This document shows positions 44,628-54,068 of a stretch of 64,000 nt of DNA, piece by piece. The DNA is taken from NCBI RefSeq assembly GCF_003390375.1, contig NZ_QUOT01000001.1, forward strand, positions 4,175,019-4,239,018. The letters are read 5' to 3'. This stretch comes from Thalassotalea euphylliae (GTDB taxonomy: Bacteria; Pseudomonadota; Gammaproteobacteria; Enterobacterales; Alteromonadaceae). The notes under the pieces were generated by a model. It was not told the DNA's origin. It worked only from the letters and a program-made list of their open reading frames with translations, and made no database searches. Position numbers and translations under genes: made by a program. The number at the start of each line of letters is the position of its first letter. Position 1 is the first letter of the stretch.

Positions 44628-46282
44628 TCGCCTGCGAACAAGAGCAGTCTGCGCTGGTTGCGGAAAACACCAGAGCTTTTAACGCCTATGTTAAAGCGCT
44701 TGATTTGTGCGACACAATTGAAGAGCGCTTTGGTGGTCTGCCGCTATTTATTCTTTATGACCCAACCGATTTATTGCACGGCTACCAAAAACGCTGGATA
44801 GCTGACGACTCAGATCTAAAAATTGGTGAGAAGTCCCGTCGGATTGGTTTGACCTACGGCGAAGCGGCAGATGCTGTTTCATACGCTAGTCGCGCCAAAA
44901 ATGCAGGTGGTACTAACCATTTCTATCTGGGTACTACTAAGGAAATGGCGCGTGAATTTATTGAATGCTGCGCCTTATGGGCAAAAGCATACTCAGCCGC
45001 TGCCAGTGAAGTTCGCGAAGAAATATTTATTGATGGTGGCAAAGAAAATAAAGAGGTTCAGGTATTTGCTATCTACTTTGCCTCTGGTTTCAAAATTCAA
45101 GCGCTAAGTTCTAATCCCGGCGTACTGCGTGGCCGACAAGGTAACGTAACAATCGACGAAGCAGCATTTCATGACAACCTAGCAGAAGTTCTCAAAGCTG
45201 CATTAGCACTAAAAATGTTGGGCGGTAAGATTCGATTGATCAGCACCCATAATGGTGAACACAGTCAATTCAATGAGCTAATCAAACAATCAAGAGCGGG
45301 AAAGAAGGATTACTCTATACACCGCATCACAATCGAAGATGCTTGTAACGAGGGCTTGTACTTTCGCGAATGTAACCGGCAAGGTAAATCTTGGACGCCA
45401 GAAAAACAAAAGGATTGGATTGCAGGTTTACTCAAAGACACATTTAGCAAAGAGGATGCCCTAGAAGAATATTACTGTGTACCTAAGCACGGTAACGGTG
45501 TTTATATTCCGCGCGTGCTTATTGAGCACGCTATGAAAGCGGATATTCCAATTATCCGTATTAGCGCGCCAAGTGACTTCTTAGATTGGTCAGCCGAACA
45601 TAAACGCATTCAAATCCAAGAATGGAAAGACCTATTAAAGCCTCACTTGGCCAAGTTGGATAAATCACTATCTCACTGCTTTGGTGAAGACTTTGCCCGC
45701 AAAGGCGATTTGTCAGTATTTGTTCCGCTAACTATTAACAAAGCTCTTTCTAAACGGGTGCCATTTCTGGTTGAGCTTAGCCAATTAACTTACGAAGCGC
45801 AGCGCGAGTTAATGTTTTATATCTGTGACAACTTACCGCGCCTTAAAGGGCTAGCGTTTGATGCTACAGGTAACGGTGGCTTCTTAGCTGAAGCAGCGGC
45901 AGAACGTTACGGCTCAACGAGAGTTGATCAGGTGATGTTAAACGACTCTTGGTATCGAGAGTGGATGCCCAAGCTAAAAGCTGACCTTGAAGATTTAATG
46001 CTAGAGATACCGCAGCACGAAGACATTTTAAATGACATGAGCTGCATCAAAGTAATCAACGGCACGCCGAAAATTGAAAAAGGTTCAAGCAAAGGCAGCG
46101 ATGGCAGACAGCGCCATGGTGATTTTGCCGTGGGTTTAGCGATGGCCATTAAAGCGTCTTGGACGGAAGGCGAACCCGCTGCCGGTGCAACAGTCGATGA
46201 TAGTAGCGTTAGCCACAAAGACTTGTTTACCCCTGCACGGTTAATGAAGCGACGCATTCGGGTATTAAACAACAGGTATTAG
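44624..46282 (+). CDS. Phage terminase large subunit (Mu gp28-like)
   Basis: 552 residues, normal for gp28. The ATPase half has a variant Walker A (EKSRRIGLTYGEA, about residue 68) and Walker B VTIDEAAFHDN (about 177-185) with the coupling motif ISTHNGEHSQF. The C-terminal half is an RNase H-like nuclease (LAFDATGNGGF, about residue 412, carries a catalytic Asp). It packages DNA into the procapsid. No capsid genes remain here, so it has no obvious function in this remnant although its frame is intact. Confidence 0.88.
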   Translation: MIACEQEQSALVAENTRAFNAYVKALDLCDTIEERFGGLPLFILYDPTDLLHGYQKRWIADDSDLKIGEKSRRIGLTYGEAADAVSYASRAKNAGGTNHFYLGTTKEMAREFIECCALWAKAYSAAASEVREEIFIDGGKENKEVQVFAIYFASGFKIQALSSNPGVLRGRQGNVTIDEAAFHDNLAEVLKAALALKMLGGKIRLISTHNGEHSQFNELIKQSRAGKKDYSIHRITIEDACNEGLYFRECNRQGKSWTPEKQKDWIAGLLKDTFSKEDALEEYYCVPKHGNGVYIPRVLIEHAMKADIPIIRISAPSDFLDWSAEHKRIQIQEWKDLLKPHLAKLDKSLSHCFGEDFARKGDLSVFVPLTINKALSKRVPFLVELSQLTYEAQRELMFYICDNLPRLKGLAFDATGNGGFLAEAAAERYGSTRVDQVMLNDSWYREWMPKLKADLEDLMLEIPQHEDILNDMSCIKVINGTPKIEKGSSKGSDGRQRHGDFAVGLAMAIKASWTEGEPAAGATVDDSSVSHKDLFTPARLMKRRIRVLNNRY

Positions 46283-46301
46283 CCTGCAATTAGAAAAATG
46301 G

Positions 46302-46340
46302 CTTAAACGCCCTGAGCGGCGATTTAAGCGTTTTTAACGA
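46302..46340 (+). terminator. Possible terminator between terminase and portal
   Basis: GCTTAAACGCC pairs with GGCGATTTAAGC (one bulged base) and is followed by GTTTTT. Position is unusual for a phage late operon, where readthrough would be expected. Confidence 0.55.
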
Positions 46341-46425
46341 AAAAGCCACGCAATGTTACTTTTGCCTAAAGTAATCGCCGCTGTGGAGTTTATAAATAAT
46401 TTATGAACAAGGTATTGGTGCCGTT

Positions 46426-47757
46426 ATGAGTTGGAATAAGCCTAGCACTTGGTTTGGTGGCAAAAATGCAGAGCAAAGCACTACCGAAACAGATGAACAA
46501 ACTGAACAAGAAGTCACGGTAAGAGAGTCATACGGCGTTACCGTCGATAATGAAATTGAACAAGGTTTCCGGCGCATTAGTGAAGACAGCGAGCGCAACT
46601 TGTCGCCGATGGCGCAAGAGCGCATGCGTAAAGTCTCATACAAGCTATGGGAATCTAACCAGCTGGCTAACCGCATCATTGAACTGCCGCTGGCTTATAT
46701 TCTGGCTGAAGGGGTAAAAATCACCCACCCAGAAGAATACTACCAAAGCATTATTGACCAGTTTATCAATAACCCAATTAACAACTTTAAGGTCAAACTC
46801 GAAAAGCGTTTTCGCGAGCTGGCAATTTTTGGTGAGCAATTCTGGCCGTTATACATCAATGAATTTAACGGTGCGGTGCAAATGAACACCTTAGCCAATA
46901 GCAAAGTTGAAACCGTTATTTTTGACCCAGACAACGAAGAACAACCGATTGGCGTTATCACCAAGCGTGATACCAAAGGCAATTACAAGCGTTACCGTGT
47001 CATCATTAATGGCCCTGAAACTTTGTTTACTCAGCGTACCCAGCAAATTAGAGAAAGCTTTGCCGATGGTGATATCTACTACTGCAACATTAACAGCTTG
47101 CTGGTCTGTGGCCGTGGTAAGTCTGACCTACAAGCGTCGGCCGATTTCCTCGACCTTTACGACGAATTTTTATTTGGCGAAGCAGAGCGCGCCGACTTTA
47201 TGCGCCTGTTTTTGTGGGATGTCACTTTAACTGGTGCCGATGAAGACGAAGTAAAAAAACGCGCCAAGGAAATTCAAACGCCAGGGCCAAACGCAGTGCG
47301 CGTGCACAATGAAAACGAAGTGTGGAAAGCAGAAAGCCCGAACTTAAACAGTGAAGACACCGACAAGCTAGGGCGTTTACTACGCAACCATGTACTGGGC
47401 GGTAAAACCATTCCCGAACACTGGTTTGGCGGCGGCGGTGATGTGAATCGCGCTACTGGCGAAAGCATGAGCGAGCCAACCTTAAAAATGCTGACGATGC
47501 GCCAAAACGTTTATCAAGCGATTTTGTTTGATCTGGTTATCTATGCGCTTCGCCAACACGAACTGGCAATCAATGGCCGTGAACCAGACTTTGATCATGA
47601 AATATATCAAGCGTCTATCGAGTTCCCAGAAATGACCGCCAAAGATACCAGCAAGTATGCAACTGCATTGCAGCAAGTGGTGGTGGCCTGCCAATTGATG
47701 GTGCAGCAAGGCTTTGTTACTGAGCAAACCGCATTAAAGCCGTCATTTATATTTTGA
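46426..47757 (+). CDS. Phage portal protein, 3'-truncated by deletion
   Basis: 443 residues. Portal motifs include an N-terminal clip/wing region (NRIIELPLAYILAEGVKI), NINSLLVCGRGKSDLQ, and the conserved segment IPEHWFGGGGDVNRATGES (about 328-346). It is adjacent to gp27/gp28, as in transposable siphophages. The frame ends soon after VTEQTALKPS, where the sequence switches to a tail-tip gene in another frame, so the normal C-terminus (roughly 50-100 residues) is missing and the protein is probably not functional. Confidence 0.82.
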   Translation: MSWNKPSTWFGGKNAEQSTTETDEQTEQEVTVRESYGVTVDNEIEQGFRRISEDSERNLSPMAQERMRKVSYKLWESNQLANRIIELPLAYILAEGVKITHPEEYYQSIIDQFINNPINNFKVKLEKRFRELAIFGEQFWPLYINEFNGAVQMNTLANSKVETVIFDPDNEEQPIGVITKRDTKGNYKRYRVIINGPETLFTQRTQQIRESFADGDIYYCNINSLLVCGRGKSDLQASADFLDLYDEFLFGEAERADFMRLFLWDVTLTGADEDEVKKRAKEIQTPGPNAVRVHNENEVWKAESPNLNSEDTDKLGRLLRNHVLGGKTIPEHWFGGGGDVNRATGESMSEPTLKMLTMRQNVYQAILFDLVIYALRQHELAINGREPDFDHEIYQASIEFPEMTAKDTSKYATALQQVVVACQLMVQQGFVTEQTALKPSFIF

Positions 47758-48187
47758 CGGTAACGACCTTTACATCACCGGAAAAACTTACGCCCAGAAT
47801 ATTCAAGGCGATATTACTGACGGCCAGTTTGTTACAACTGCGGCCAATAAAAACCTATCAATTACTGCCACCACGATTTTATCAGTGGATATTCCCGCGC
47901 AGCCTTTTAGACGACTACTTAGAATCGACACGTTCAATATTTATTCGAACAATACGCAAGTCACTGGATATATCTCTGGCGATTTTTCATCAACTGCTTT
48001 TGTGACAAATACGAGTGGATTGATGACGCAACCGTTGTGGGCAGAAATCCCCGCTAATCAAGGCGGCAAGGCATATTTAAAAATGCGAAAGATTAATAGT
48101 GTGGGTGAGGCGTATGTACCCAAAGACGTAACCATTGGTGTCATGATTTTGTCTGCCGCAGAATCCATTTCAGTCAATCTTTATTAA
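47738..48187 (+). pseudogene. Tail tip protein J-like, C-terminal fragment
   Basis: An open frame with no start of its own at the left encodes 149 residues: a segment YITGKTYAQNIQGDITDG resembles the DUF1983-type part of lambda J-like host-specificity proteins, followed by a beta-sandwich domain ending ISVNLY. J proteins are over 1,000 residues, so only the last part remains. The frame starts exactly where portal coding stops making sense, marking the deletion junction. A GTG at 47885 could start a 100-residue product. Confidence 0.75.
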
Positions 48188-48210
48188 TAATAACCGGAGC
48201 GAATTATTCA

Positions 48211-49194
48211 ATGTCAGTCATTAGTTTAAATTCCGTATCAGTCAATGCAGGTGATACGGTGATAAACGTATCGAATGCCCCTGCGGGTCTATCTAAAATC
48301 TTAAAAAGTTCGGTTATCACTGTTGATAACTACGCTGCTGATATTCCTGTCATTGGCGGTGACGATAGTGGCACTATTACGCTTGAGTCACCGTGGGGTT
48401 ATGGCAATGTGTCAAACGCCAAAGCGCGAGTGCAAATCGGCTTTGATGCGCTCGCCAAAACAGGCCAAGACTTTAAAGCGGCAAGTGAGTTTACGAGTAA
48501 TGTCGGTAAACTGTTGTCTGAGCAGCTTACCGAAGATAATGCAGCTAAAGAAACGCCATTGCTTAGCGGTGGCAAGCATGTTGGGCCAACGATTGAGCAT
48601 TTAAAAAAGACAACCAATGCACTTAATGCACAAGCGGCGTCGCTGGTGGGTAGCGTGCAAGCGATGACTAAAGCGGAGTTTTTTGCGCTGTCTGAAACGC
48701 GTAAAAATCAATATGCGGGAAGTGGGTTTATTGAAGCGGGTCTAAATAACCCGTCTGCGTCAAGACAAGTAAACGACGGTCTGAACACTATACCGACAAA
48801 CAGCAATGTTGTTTACTTAGGGCGCGGTTCAGATGGTGTTGGCACTAGCCGCTCTAACTACCCAATTTTCAACATCAACGGAATGAGCGTCTATGTTTCC
48901 GAAAATCTTTTTCATAACGAAGTGCGATTACCAAATGCACCCGATGGTCTAGATAAAAACGATGGCACACGCTACGCCGACTTAGCCGCTGCAATAGTTG
49001 ATGGTGGCACATCACTGTCTAATTCTGTGCTAACCCGACAAGACTTAATTTTATTAGAAGTGTGGCACGAAAAAATAAGCGATAAAGACGTAGTGTACCC
49101 GCTTGGCAACGTGCAGTACGGCGTAAGTTCATGGCAATCGGTCGCGCTAAGCAATTCGTTAGTTGTTCAAGGGTACTCAGCGTTTGAACACTAG
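48211..49194 (+). CDS. Phage tail fibre protein, N-terminal part
   Basis: 327 residues with a weak ribosome site (CGGAG). N-terminal beta region (about 1-70), a helical stretch (about 80-160) with the trimeric-fibre look of GKLLSEQLTEDNAAKE, and a globular part with DLILLEVWHEKI and YPLGNVQYGVSSWQSV typical of tail-fibre receptor domains. The frame stops at 49194 right after QGYSAF, while the next frame continues the domain, so this is probably the first half of a frameshifted fibre gene. Confidence 0.72.
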   Translation: MSVISLNSVSVNAGDTVINVSNAPAGLSKILKSSVITVDNYAADIPVIGGDDSGTITLESPWGYGNVSNAKARVQIGFDALAKTGQDFKAASEFTSNVGKLLSEQLTEDNAAKETPLLSGGKHVGPTIEHLKKTTNALNAQAASLVGSVQAMTKAEFFALSETRKNQYAGSGFIEAGLNNPSASRQVNDGLNTIPTNSNVVYLGRGSDGVGTSRSNYPIFNINGMSVYVSENLFHNEVRLPNAPDGLDKNDGTRYADLAAAIVDGGTSLSNSVLTRQDLILLEVWHEKISDKDVVYPLGNVQYGVSSWQSVALSNSLVVQGYSAFEH

Positions 49195-50767
49195 CGCGGA
49201 ATTAGCATTTGGTTTGGGGTCAGGCAGTTGGTATGTACAACCCCAAGGTAGTGGTGACAGTGCGGCTGATTTAGGAACCGGACGCAATTTTTTGGGGTTT
49301 ATCACCAATAATGCCAGTGGTACAGAGAGTTTAGATTTAGGGCACTTTGCTTACAGAGCCAATCAATCAAGCAAAGCACACAATGCTCTAGGGTTTGCAA
49401 TGCCTATTCCCTTGGTGCAGCGCAGAAATAAAGGTGCATACCATGGTGCATATAACCCCAGTGGTGCTAACAGGTCAGTATCTAATGATGGTGCCAGTTC
49501 AGCATTTTGGTGGCAACAAAATTGGACAAGCGATGTTTCAGAATGCTTTACCGACAATGGCAATAGCGCTTGGGGTACCTGGGGAAGAATCGCCTCTAAC
49601 TTATCAGGAAGAGATGACGGTAAGTTCTATGATGCCATTTATTCAGAAGATGTTATCGATTTGCGAGTATCAGCGTACAAGCCGAACTTATACGACTTAC
49701 TAACACGATATGAACAAAAAGCGCTATCTGCTGAGATTCGCGGGTATCAGAGTGTCCCTTTTTTAATTAAATTTGATGTCAATACTGGCACCGCTAACGG
49801 CGCGGCAACATCAGTGTATGTTGCCAATAACAACTCATACAAGGTTGATGATTGGTTATGGATTGAAACCGCATCAGGGGAATACGTAAAAGCTACTATT
49901 ACAGGTGTTGCGCCTAACGGAATTGAGCTATATACAAATATCTCTTATGCCAGGTCACAAAACACAAGAGTCGCGCATCATCGCAATTTCACGGTAAAAT
50001 CAAACCAACCAACACACACAGATATTGTTGGTGACCCCACCAAAATCAAAGCAATGTTAGATGCTAAAGGTTGGGATGGCATTGCTGGGCAATGGTTGCC
50101 ATTTATCCCGAACAATAGCACCAAGGCTAAACTGAGTGAAAAGGTCTTGACCGCGTACACTCGACAGTACACCAGCGACAACGGCGCGACCTGGATTAGC
50201 GGCGGTTTTGGCGTTGATACAGTGTCAAATGAAGCACAAGATAAGTTCGCTAGCCATCAAATCGCTTTTTACCATTATCAAACACAAGCCAAGTTCCTTG
50301 ACGTTGCAAATAACGATGAAGTCTTGGCCGTAGGTGATGCCAATTTACTTGTTTCGTCAGTCAACAATGTTGGCGGTCTACTACTGAAATCTTGCATCGA
50401 CAAAGTAGGCAAGTATTCAGGTGCATGGGCAATTAACGAGTCTAAATCCATTACTTCGCATCAAATTGATACTTATAGTGGCGCGTGGCAAACAGCAGGC
50501 ACAGGAAAGCCCAAACATGACGGTTTTGATATGGCGGGAAGAATGGTTGATATACCCGCCGCTAAAGTGCTGACGTATCTCACACACGACAACGGGCAGT
50601 TGTATCTTCAATTTATCTATAAAGAACTCAAGTACAACAGCGATTGGGGCGATACCAACGATTTTACAATTGTAAACGGCGAAAGCGTGGTAACCGATGA
50701 TAACGGACAGTCTGTAAGCGCTGGTCAGAAGCGCGTAGCACTTCCATATTTTTATAGCGAGCGATAG
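49163..50767 (+). CDS. Phage tail fibre protein, C-terminal part (frameshifted)
   Basis: 534 residues when read from a TTG at 49163, but the meaningful part likely begins near 49187, continuing the preceding gene after a one-base insertion (frame 1 to frame 2). The sequence is beta-rich with no membrane segment; motifs include SGSWYVQPQGSG, DLRVSAYKPNLYDLL and a YFYSER end. It would form the receptor-binding end of the fibre. As a separate gene it has no ribosome site, so it is either a decayed piece or depends on frameshifting. Confidence 0.7.
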   Translation: MFKGTQRLNTSAELAFGLGSGSWYVQPQGSGDSAADLGTGRNFLGFITNNASGTESLDLGHFAYRANQSSKAHNALGFAMPIPLVQRRNKGAYHGAYNPSGANRSVSNDGASSAFWWQQNWTSDVSECFTDNGNSAWGTWGRIASNLSGRDDGKFYDAIYSEDVIDLRVSAYKPNLYDLLTRYEQKALSAEIRGYQSVPFLIKFDVNTGTANGAATSVYVANNNSYKVDDWLWIETASGEYVKATITGVAPNGIELYTNISYARSQNTRVAHHRNFTVKSNQPTHTDIVGDPTKIKAMLDAKGWDGIAGQWLPFIPNNSTKAKLSEKVLTAYTRQYTSDNGATWISGGFGVDTVSNEAQDKFASHQIAFYHYQTQAKFLDVANNDEVLAVGDANLLVSSVNNVGGLLLKSCIDKVGKYSGAWAINESKSITSHQIDTYSGAWQTAGTGKPKHDGFDMAGRMVDIPAAKVLTYLTHDNGQLYLQFIYKELKYNSDWGDTNDFTIVNGESVVTDDNGQSVSAGQKRVALPYFYSER

Positions 50768-50770
50768 CAA

Positions 50771-51451
50771 ATGATAAATACGTATAAGTACAACGCGGAA
50801 GACAACGTGCTTGAAGTGACACAAGCTGAGAGTAAATCACTGGAAGACATTAAACGTGTTATGTCAGCCAACAAACCGATTGCAGTTGTAGATAAGTTTA
50901 TCGAGCTTTACTTACTGACACTCGACTCTGAGCAAGAGGCGGCTGACAAGTGGTATGAGCAATACCTTCTTGTTGAAAATTCAGACCCTACTGAGCAACG
51001 CGAGATAGTCACCGAGACTGATAGTGATGGCGGCGAACAATCCCGCACACTACCGAATGCTTACGAAGTCGCACTTGCTGCTCGTCATGAACTTGAAGCT
51101 TCACACGCATGGCTGAAAAGTTTGCGTGGCATAGAAGCACAAGAGCGCCCCGTTTTTGTTGCTGATGTTGAACAGTGGAAATTGGACAACAAATCGTTGA
51201 TGTCTAGCTACCTCAAACGCCAAGGTGTAAAAATCAATGACGTTTTTGTCAGCCTCACCGAGTCGCAGCAAAACGGTATCGCAGCCATCAAGCAAGGCTT
51301 AGACCTTGCGGAAAAGCATGGCAGAACGATATTACCGATTAATTTTAACGCCGAGACACCAACGGGAAATCAATGGATTAAGTTTGACACCATTGATGAA
51401 TTTGAAATGTTCGCACTTCAATTTATGGCAGCTCGACAAGTGTTCTACTAA
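50771..51451 (+). CDS. Phage tail-associated protein downstream of the fibre
   Basis: 226 residues, starting 3 bp after the fibre stop. Mostly helical and acidic; C-terminal part WIKFDTIDEFEMFALQFMAARQ resembles small tail-fibre neighbour proteins that carry a DUF4376-like end. Such genes often encode fibre chaperones, but I cannot confirm the family. It is the last gene before a strong terminator and so closes the operon. Confidence 0.6.
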   Translation: MINTYKYNAEDNVLEVTQAESKSLEDIKRVMSANKPIAVVDKFIELYLLTLDSEQEAADKWYEQYLLVENSDPTEQREIVTETDSDGGEQSRTLPNAYEVALAARHELEASHAWLKSLRGIEAQERPVFVADVEQWKLDNKSLMSSYLKRQGVKINDVFVSLTESQQNGIAAIKQGLDLAEKHGRTILPINFNAETPTGNQWIKFDTIDEFEMFALQFMAARQVFY

Positions 51452-51470
51452 AAAGAGATAACGTGACGAT

Positions 51471-51508
51471 AAAATAAAAACCCAGCGATTTAGCTGGGTT
51501 TTTATTTT
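51471..51508 (+). terminator. Terminator closing the prophage late operon
   Basis: A-tract, then CCCAGC with loop GATTTA and GCTGGG, then a long T-rich tail. Located 19 bp after the last prophage gene. Confidence 0.9.
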
Positions 51509-51684
51509 ATTTCTATTATCGAAACGAAATTACTATAATAGAAAAACCTAATTTTCGCATTTATCGCAATTGCATTAGCAATTTTTCGCGCGCGGCATCA
51601 TTTTTATGCTTTACTACTTTGCTTTACCATACTACTCAATAGATGAGTTAGTTAAGCTAATGTGACCTTGGTGGGTACTATAGC

Positions 51685-52101
51685 TTACCAAATACCGGTA
51701 TTCTTCATGCTTGCCCAAGGCTCTTGTGGCGCTAGGTGGCCTTCTTGCAATAGTTCAATAGATATACCGTCAGGTGAGCGCACAAATGCCATGTGGCCAT
51801 CGCGTGGTGGTCGATTAATTGTTACGCCTGCATCCATCAATCGCTGACAAGTGTCGTAGATATTTTCAACGCGTAGGGCTAGGTGACCAAAGTTACGACC
51901 ATCGCTGTATGGCTCTGTTTCACCCCAGTTATAGGTTAGCTCAATTTCATGGCCACCTTCTTCTGCAGCAAGAAATACAAGCGTAAATTTACCTTCTGGC
52001 ACTTCGTGGCGGCGCAATTCTTTTAAACCCAATAGATCACAGTAAAAATGGAGTGATGCATCGATGTCTAACACGCGCACCATGGTATGTAATAGTTTCA
52101 T
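51685..52101 (-). CDS. gloA: Lactoylglutathione lyase (glyoxalase I)
   Basis: 138 residues, the size of bacterial GloA. The metal ligands expected for nickel-type glyoxalase I can be read: His in LLHTMVRV (5), Glu in HEIELTYN (about 56), His in FGHLALRV (about 74) and Glu in ISIELLQ (about 122). It converts the methylglyoxal-glutathione adduct into S-lactoylglutathione in the cytosol. Host gene marking the right border of the prophage remnant; its 3' end faces the phage. Confidence 0.95.
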   Translation of the reverse strand: MKLLHTMVRVLDIDASLHFYCDLLGLKELRRHEVPEGKFTLVFLAAEEGGHEIELTYNWGETEPYSDGRNFGHLALRVENIYDTCQRLMDAGVTINRPPRDGHMAFVRSPDGISIELLQEGHLAPQEPWASMKNTGIW

Positions 52102-52312
52102 AGCAGTCTCTTATTATTCCAAACAAATCCCAAGCAAACGGCTGTACACCAGCCAACAAAACATCGCAATTATAGCGCTAAGTAACAGGAAACCAAGGAG
52201 AAAGGCGAGTTGAAAGGTTCTATAAGAGCCTACAAGCTAAGATTTGTACCTAACGGTATGCATATGTGTATAATCAGAATATAAATCAATGTAGTAACTT
52301 ATGAATAACTAG

Positions 52313-53128
52313 GTGGTTGACGTGGAAATTTCTTCTATTACTTTGGCGATTATCGGCTTTGTTTTACTGAATTTAGCGATGGTGCATTACTTTGCCAAAG
52401 TTAAGCAAAGCAAAACACCACGCGCACCGTTGTTGTTAATTGTTGGTATGGTGGTGAGTTCACTGCTTTCTTTGGTGGCATTGGCAAACCACACTTTTAC
52501 TGCTGATCTTGCGAGCATTACTATTGCGCTGTTGGCATTTAATAACCTTTCTACATCGGCGTTATTTAGCTACTTTTTAGCCACACGAAAAACTCCGCTT
52601 GGTGATATTAGAGTGAAAGTTGGTGATCAATTACTGCCATTTGCGAATGAGCAGTTTGATACGGGTGAACTTGCGGGTAAACGCACATTGATAAAGTTTT
52701 ACCGTGGCTCTTGGTGCCCATATTGCTCGTCAGAGCTGAGCATGTTTGAAGCGCTAACACCTAAGTTGGCGGCGCATAATATTGATATTGTTGCTATTTC
52801 CAATGACTCAAAGGTTGAAACCACTGCCCACGCCAAGCGTGATAACTTAAGTTTTAAGTTAATTGCCGATCCAGCGTTGGCCATTATTCGTCAATACGGT
52901 GTTGAACACCACAAAGGCTTAGGGGCAACTGCTGACGATACACTTAACGTATTTGGTATTGCGATGCCATTGCCGTGGAAAATGCGCTTTAAAGCCATGG
53001 CGATCCCAACAAGCTTACTGGTTGACGAAAACGGCAAAATCGTGTGGATAGACCAATCGGATGATTACCGTATTCGCGCGAGTGAAGAGCGTGTAATGGC
53101 CGCAGTTACCAATAGTTTTAGTGACTAA
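52313..53128 (+). CDS. Membrane-anchored AhpC/TSA peroxiredoxin-like protein
   Basis: 271 residues, GTG start. Three hydrophobic helices cover residues about 6-25, 40-60 and 68-88, followed by a thioredoxin-fold AhpC/TSA domain (about 100-265) with FYRGSWCPYCSSEL (CPYC active site, about residues 135-138) and the later motif AIPTSLLVDENGKIVW. It probably reduces peroxides or thiols with the redox domain on one side of the inner membrane. A shorter start would lose the helices. Alone in its direction; divergent from gloA. Confidence 0.85.
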   Translation: MVDVEISSITLAIIGFVLLNLAMVHYFAKVKQSKTPRAPLLLIVGMVVSSLLSLVALANHTFTADLASITIALLAFNNLSTSALFSYFLATRKTPLGDIRVKVGDQLLPFANEQFDTGELAGKRTLIKFYRGSWCPYCSSELSMFEALTPKLAAHNIDIVAISNDSKVETTAHAKRDNLSFKLIADPALAIIRQYGVEHHKGLGATADDTLNVFGIAMPLPWKMRFKAMAIPTSLLVDENGKIVWIDQSDDYRIRASEERVMAAVTNSFSD

Positions 53129-53241
53129 TAGCTTTAAATACTAGTAGCTTTGGTTAATAGAGGTCTGAGCGAGATAGGCGTTGCCTGAATTACCAAATAG
53201 GACATCATAGGGACATCACAGGCAAGCCTAAGTTAAATCAG

Positions 53242-53526
53242 CTATTTGTTCGCAGTTTTGCGATCGATACAACCTAAATCTCGCTCTGGTGCAATTACAT
53301 CGCGAACGGCTTGCTTGAGCTCGGTTATCTCGGGAAAACGTCCCATCGTTTTACGTGACCAAATGAGTTGGCCGTTAGCAACAATTTCGTAAATACCGCC
53401 AGTGCTGGGCTTTAAGCCAACTTCGTCAACTTCTTCTTCAAAAGTAGAGAGAATTTCCTGCGCCATCCAGCTAGCGCGAAGTAACCAGCGACATTTAGCG
53501 CAGTAGGTAATTTCAATTTTGTTCAT
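53242..53526 (-). CDS. Rdx family (SelW/SelT-like) protein
   Basis: 94 residues. Thioredoxin-like fold with N-terminal YCAKCRW, in which the second position that is selenocysteine in SelW is an ordinary Cys (CxxC), and the motif STGGIYEIVANGQLIWSRK that is typical of the family. Small redox or metal-binding proteins; the biological role in bacteria is not settled. Not overlapping its neighbours. Confidence 0.9.
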   Translation of the reverse strand: MNKIEITYCAKCRWLLRASWMAQEILSTFEEEVDEVGLKPSTGGIYEIVANGQLIWSRKTMGRFPEITELKQAVRDVIAPERDLGCIDRKTANK

Positions 53527-53583
53527 CTTCGGGCAATTAAAAAAGTTATAAATGAAAGTGGCTAGTATACAAGTACAAAGCCT

Positions 53584-54063
53584 CTATCGCGCAATACTGT
53601 TTTGGTAAACCGCCTTATTTAACTCCATTAGATAGAAGAGGGTTGGCTCACCATTAATCTCCATTGCAACCGTTTTTTGGTTTTCAAATCCAAGCTTTTG
53701 GTAGAGTGCGATACCGACTTGGTGATTTAGCCGAACTTTGAGGAAGAGCTTCTCAAAGCCAAGTTCGAAGCTTTTGTTAATGGTCGCTATCATGAATTGT
53801 TTGCCGTAACCCTTGTTCAAACAACTTGGTTTAATCGCGATATAGAATTCTGCTTGTCCACCTTCAAAAACATCCAGCAAGCTCAGCCCGACCAGATCTG
53901 GCGTGTAATAACCAAATGCATGGCAAGTGGCTTTGTTGGCTATGGTGTCTAGCCAACCGCCCGGTTGAATGGCGTAGTCTAAGTCACGAAAAATTTCTGG
54001 GTAATGGCCCCATGTGTGAATTTCATCGCGCGCTTGAATGGGTAATGGTTTAAGCATATTCAT
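53584..54063 (-). CDS. GNAT family N-acetyltransferase
   Basis: 159 residues. Acetyl-CoA binding region as FYIAIKPSCLNKGYGKQFM (about 75-93; the usual R/Q-x-x-G-x-G/A loop is CLNKGYG) and the late motif ALYQKLGFENQKTVAME (about 122-138). Substrate unknown. It starts 5 bp after the stop of the membrane protein gene upstream, so the two are likely cotranscribed and may act together. Confidence 0.85.
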   Translation of the reverse strand: MNMLKPLPIQARDEIHTWGHYPEIFRDLDYAIQPGGWLDTIANKATCHAFGYYTPDLVGLSLLDVFEGGQAEFYIAIKPSCLNKGYGKQFMIATINKSFELGFEKLFLKVRLNHQVGIALYQKLGFENQKTVAMEINGEPTLFYLMELNKAVYQNSIAR

Positions 54064-54068
54064 GGCGT

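Larger units (their letters stand above)
40951..51510 (+). mobile_element. Decayed Mu-like (B3/D3112-like) prophage remnant
   Basis: All genes run on the plus strand in the order of a transposable-siphophage late operon: M15 endolysin, small membrane proteins, 3TM holin, DksA-like zinc finger, DUF2730, gp25-like winged helix, gp27 (DUF3486), gp28 terminase, portal, then J-like tail tip fragment, tail fibre and a terminal tail gene. Repressor, transposase A/B, Mor, head and most tail genes are absent. The left part was probably lost at the IS481 junction and the middle by deletion at about 47740. The right limit is somewhere between the terminator at 51508 and gloA at 51685. Confidence 0.85.

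Noticed and set aside
47754..48005. 83-aa open frame starting with MTVTTFTSPEK
   Set aside because: It overlaps the J-like frame, whose translation shows clear tail-tip similarity, so this one is a shadow.
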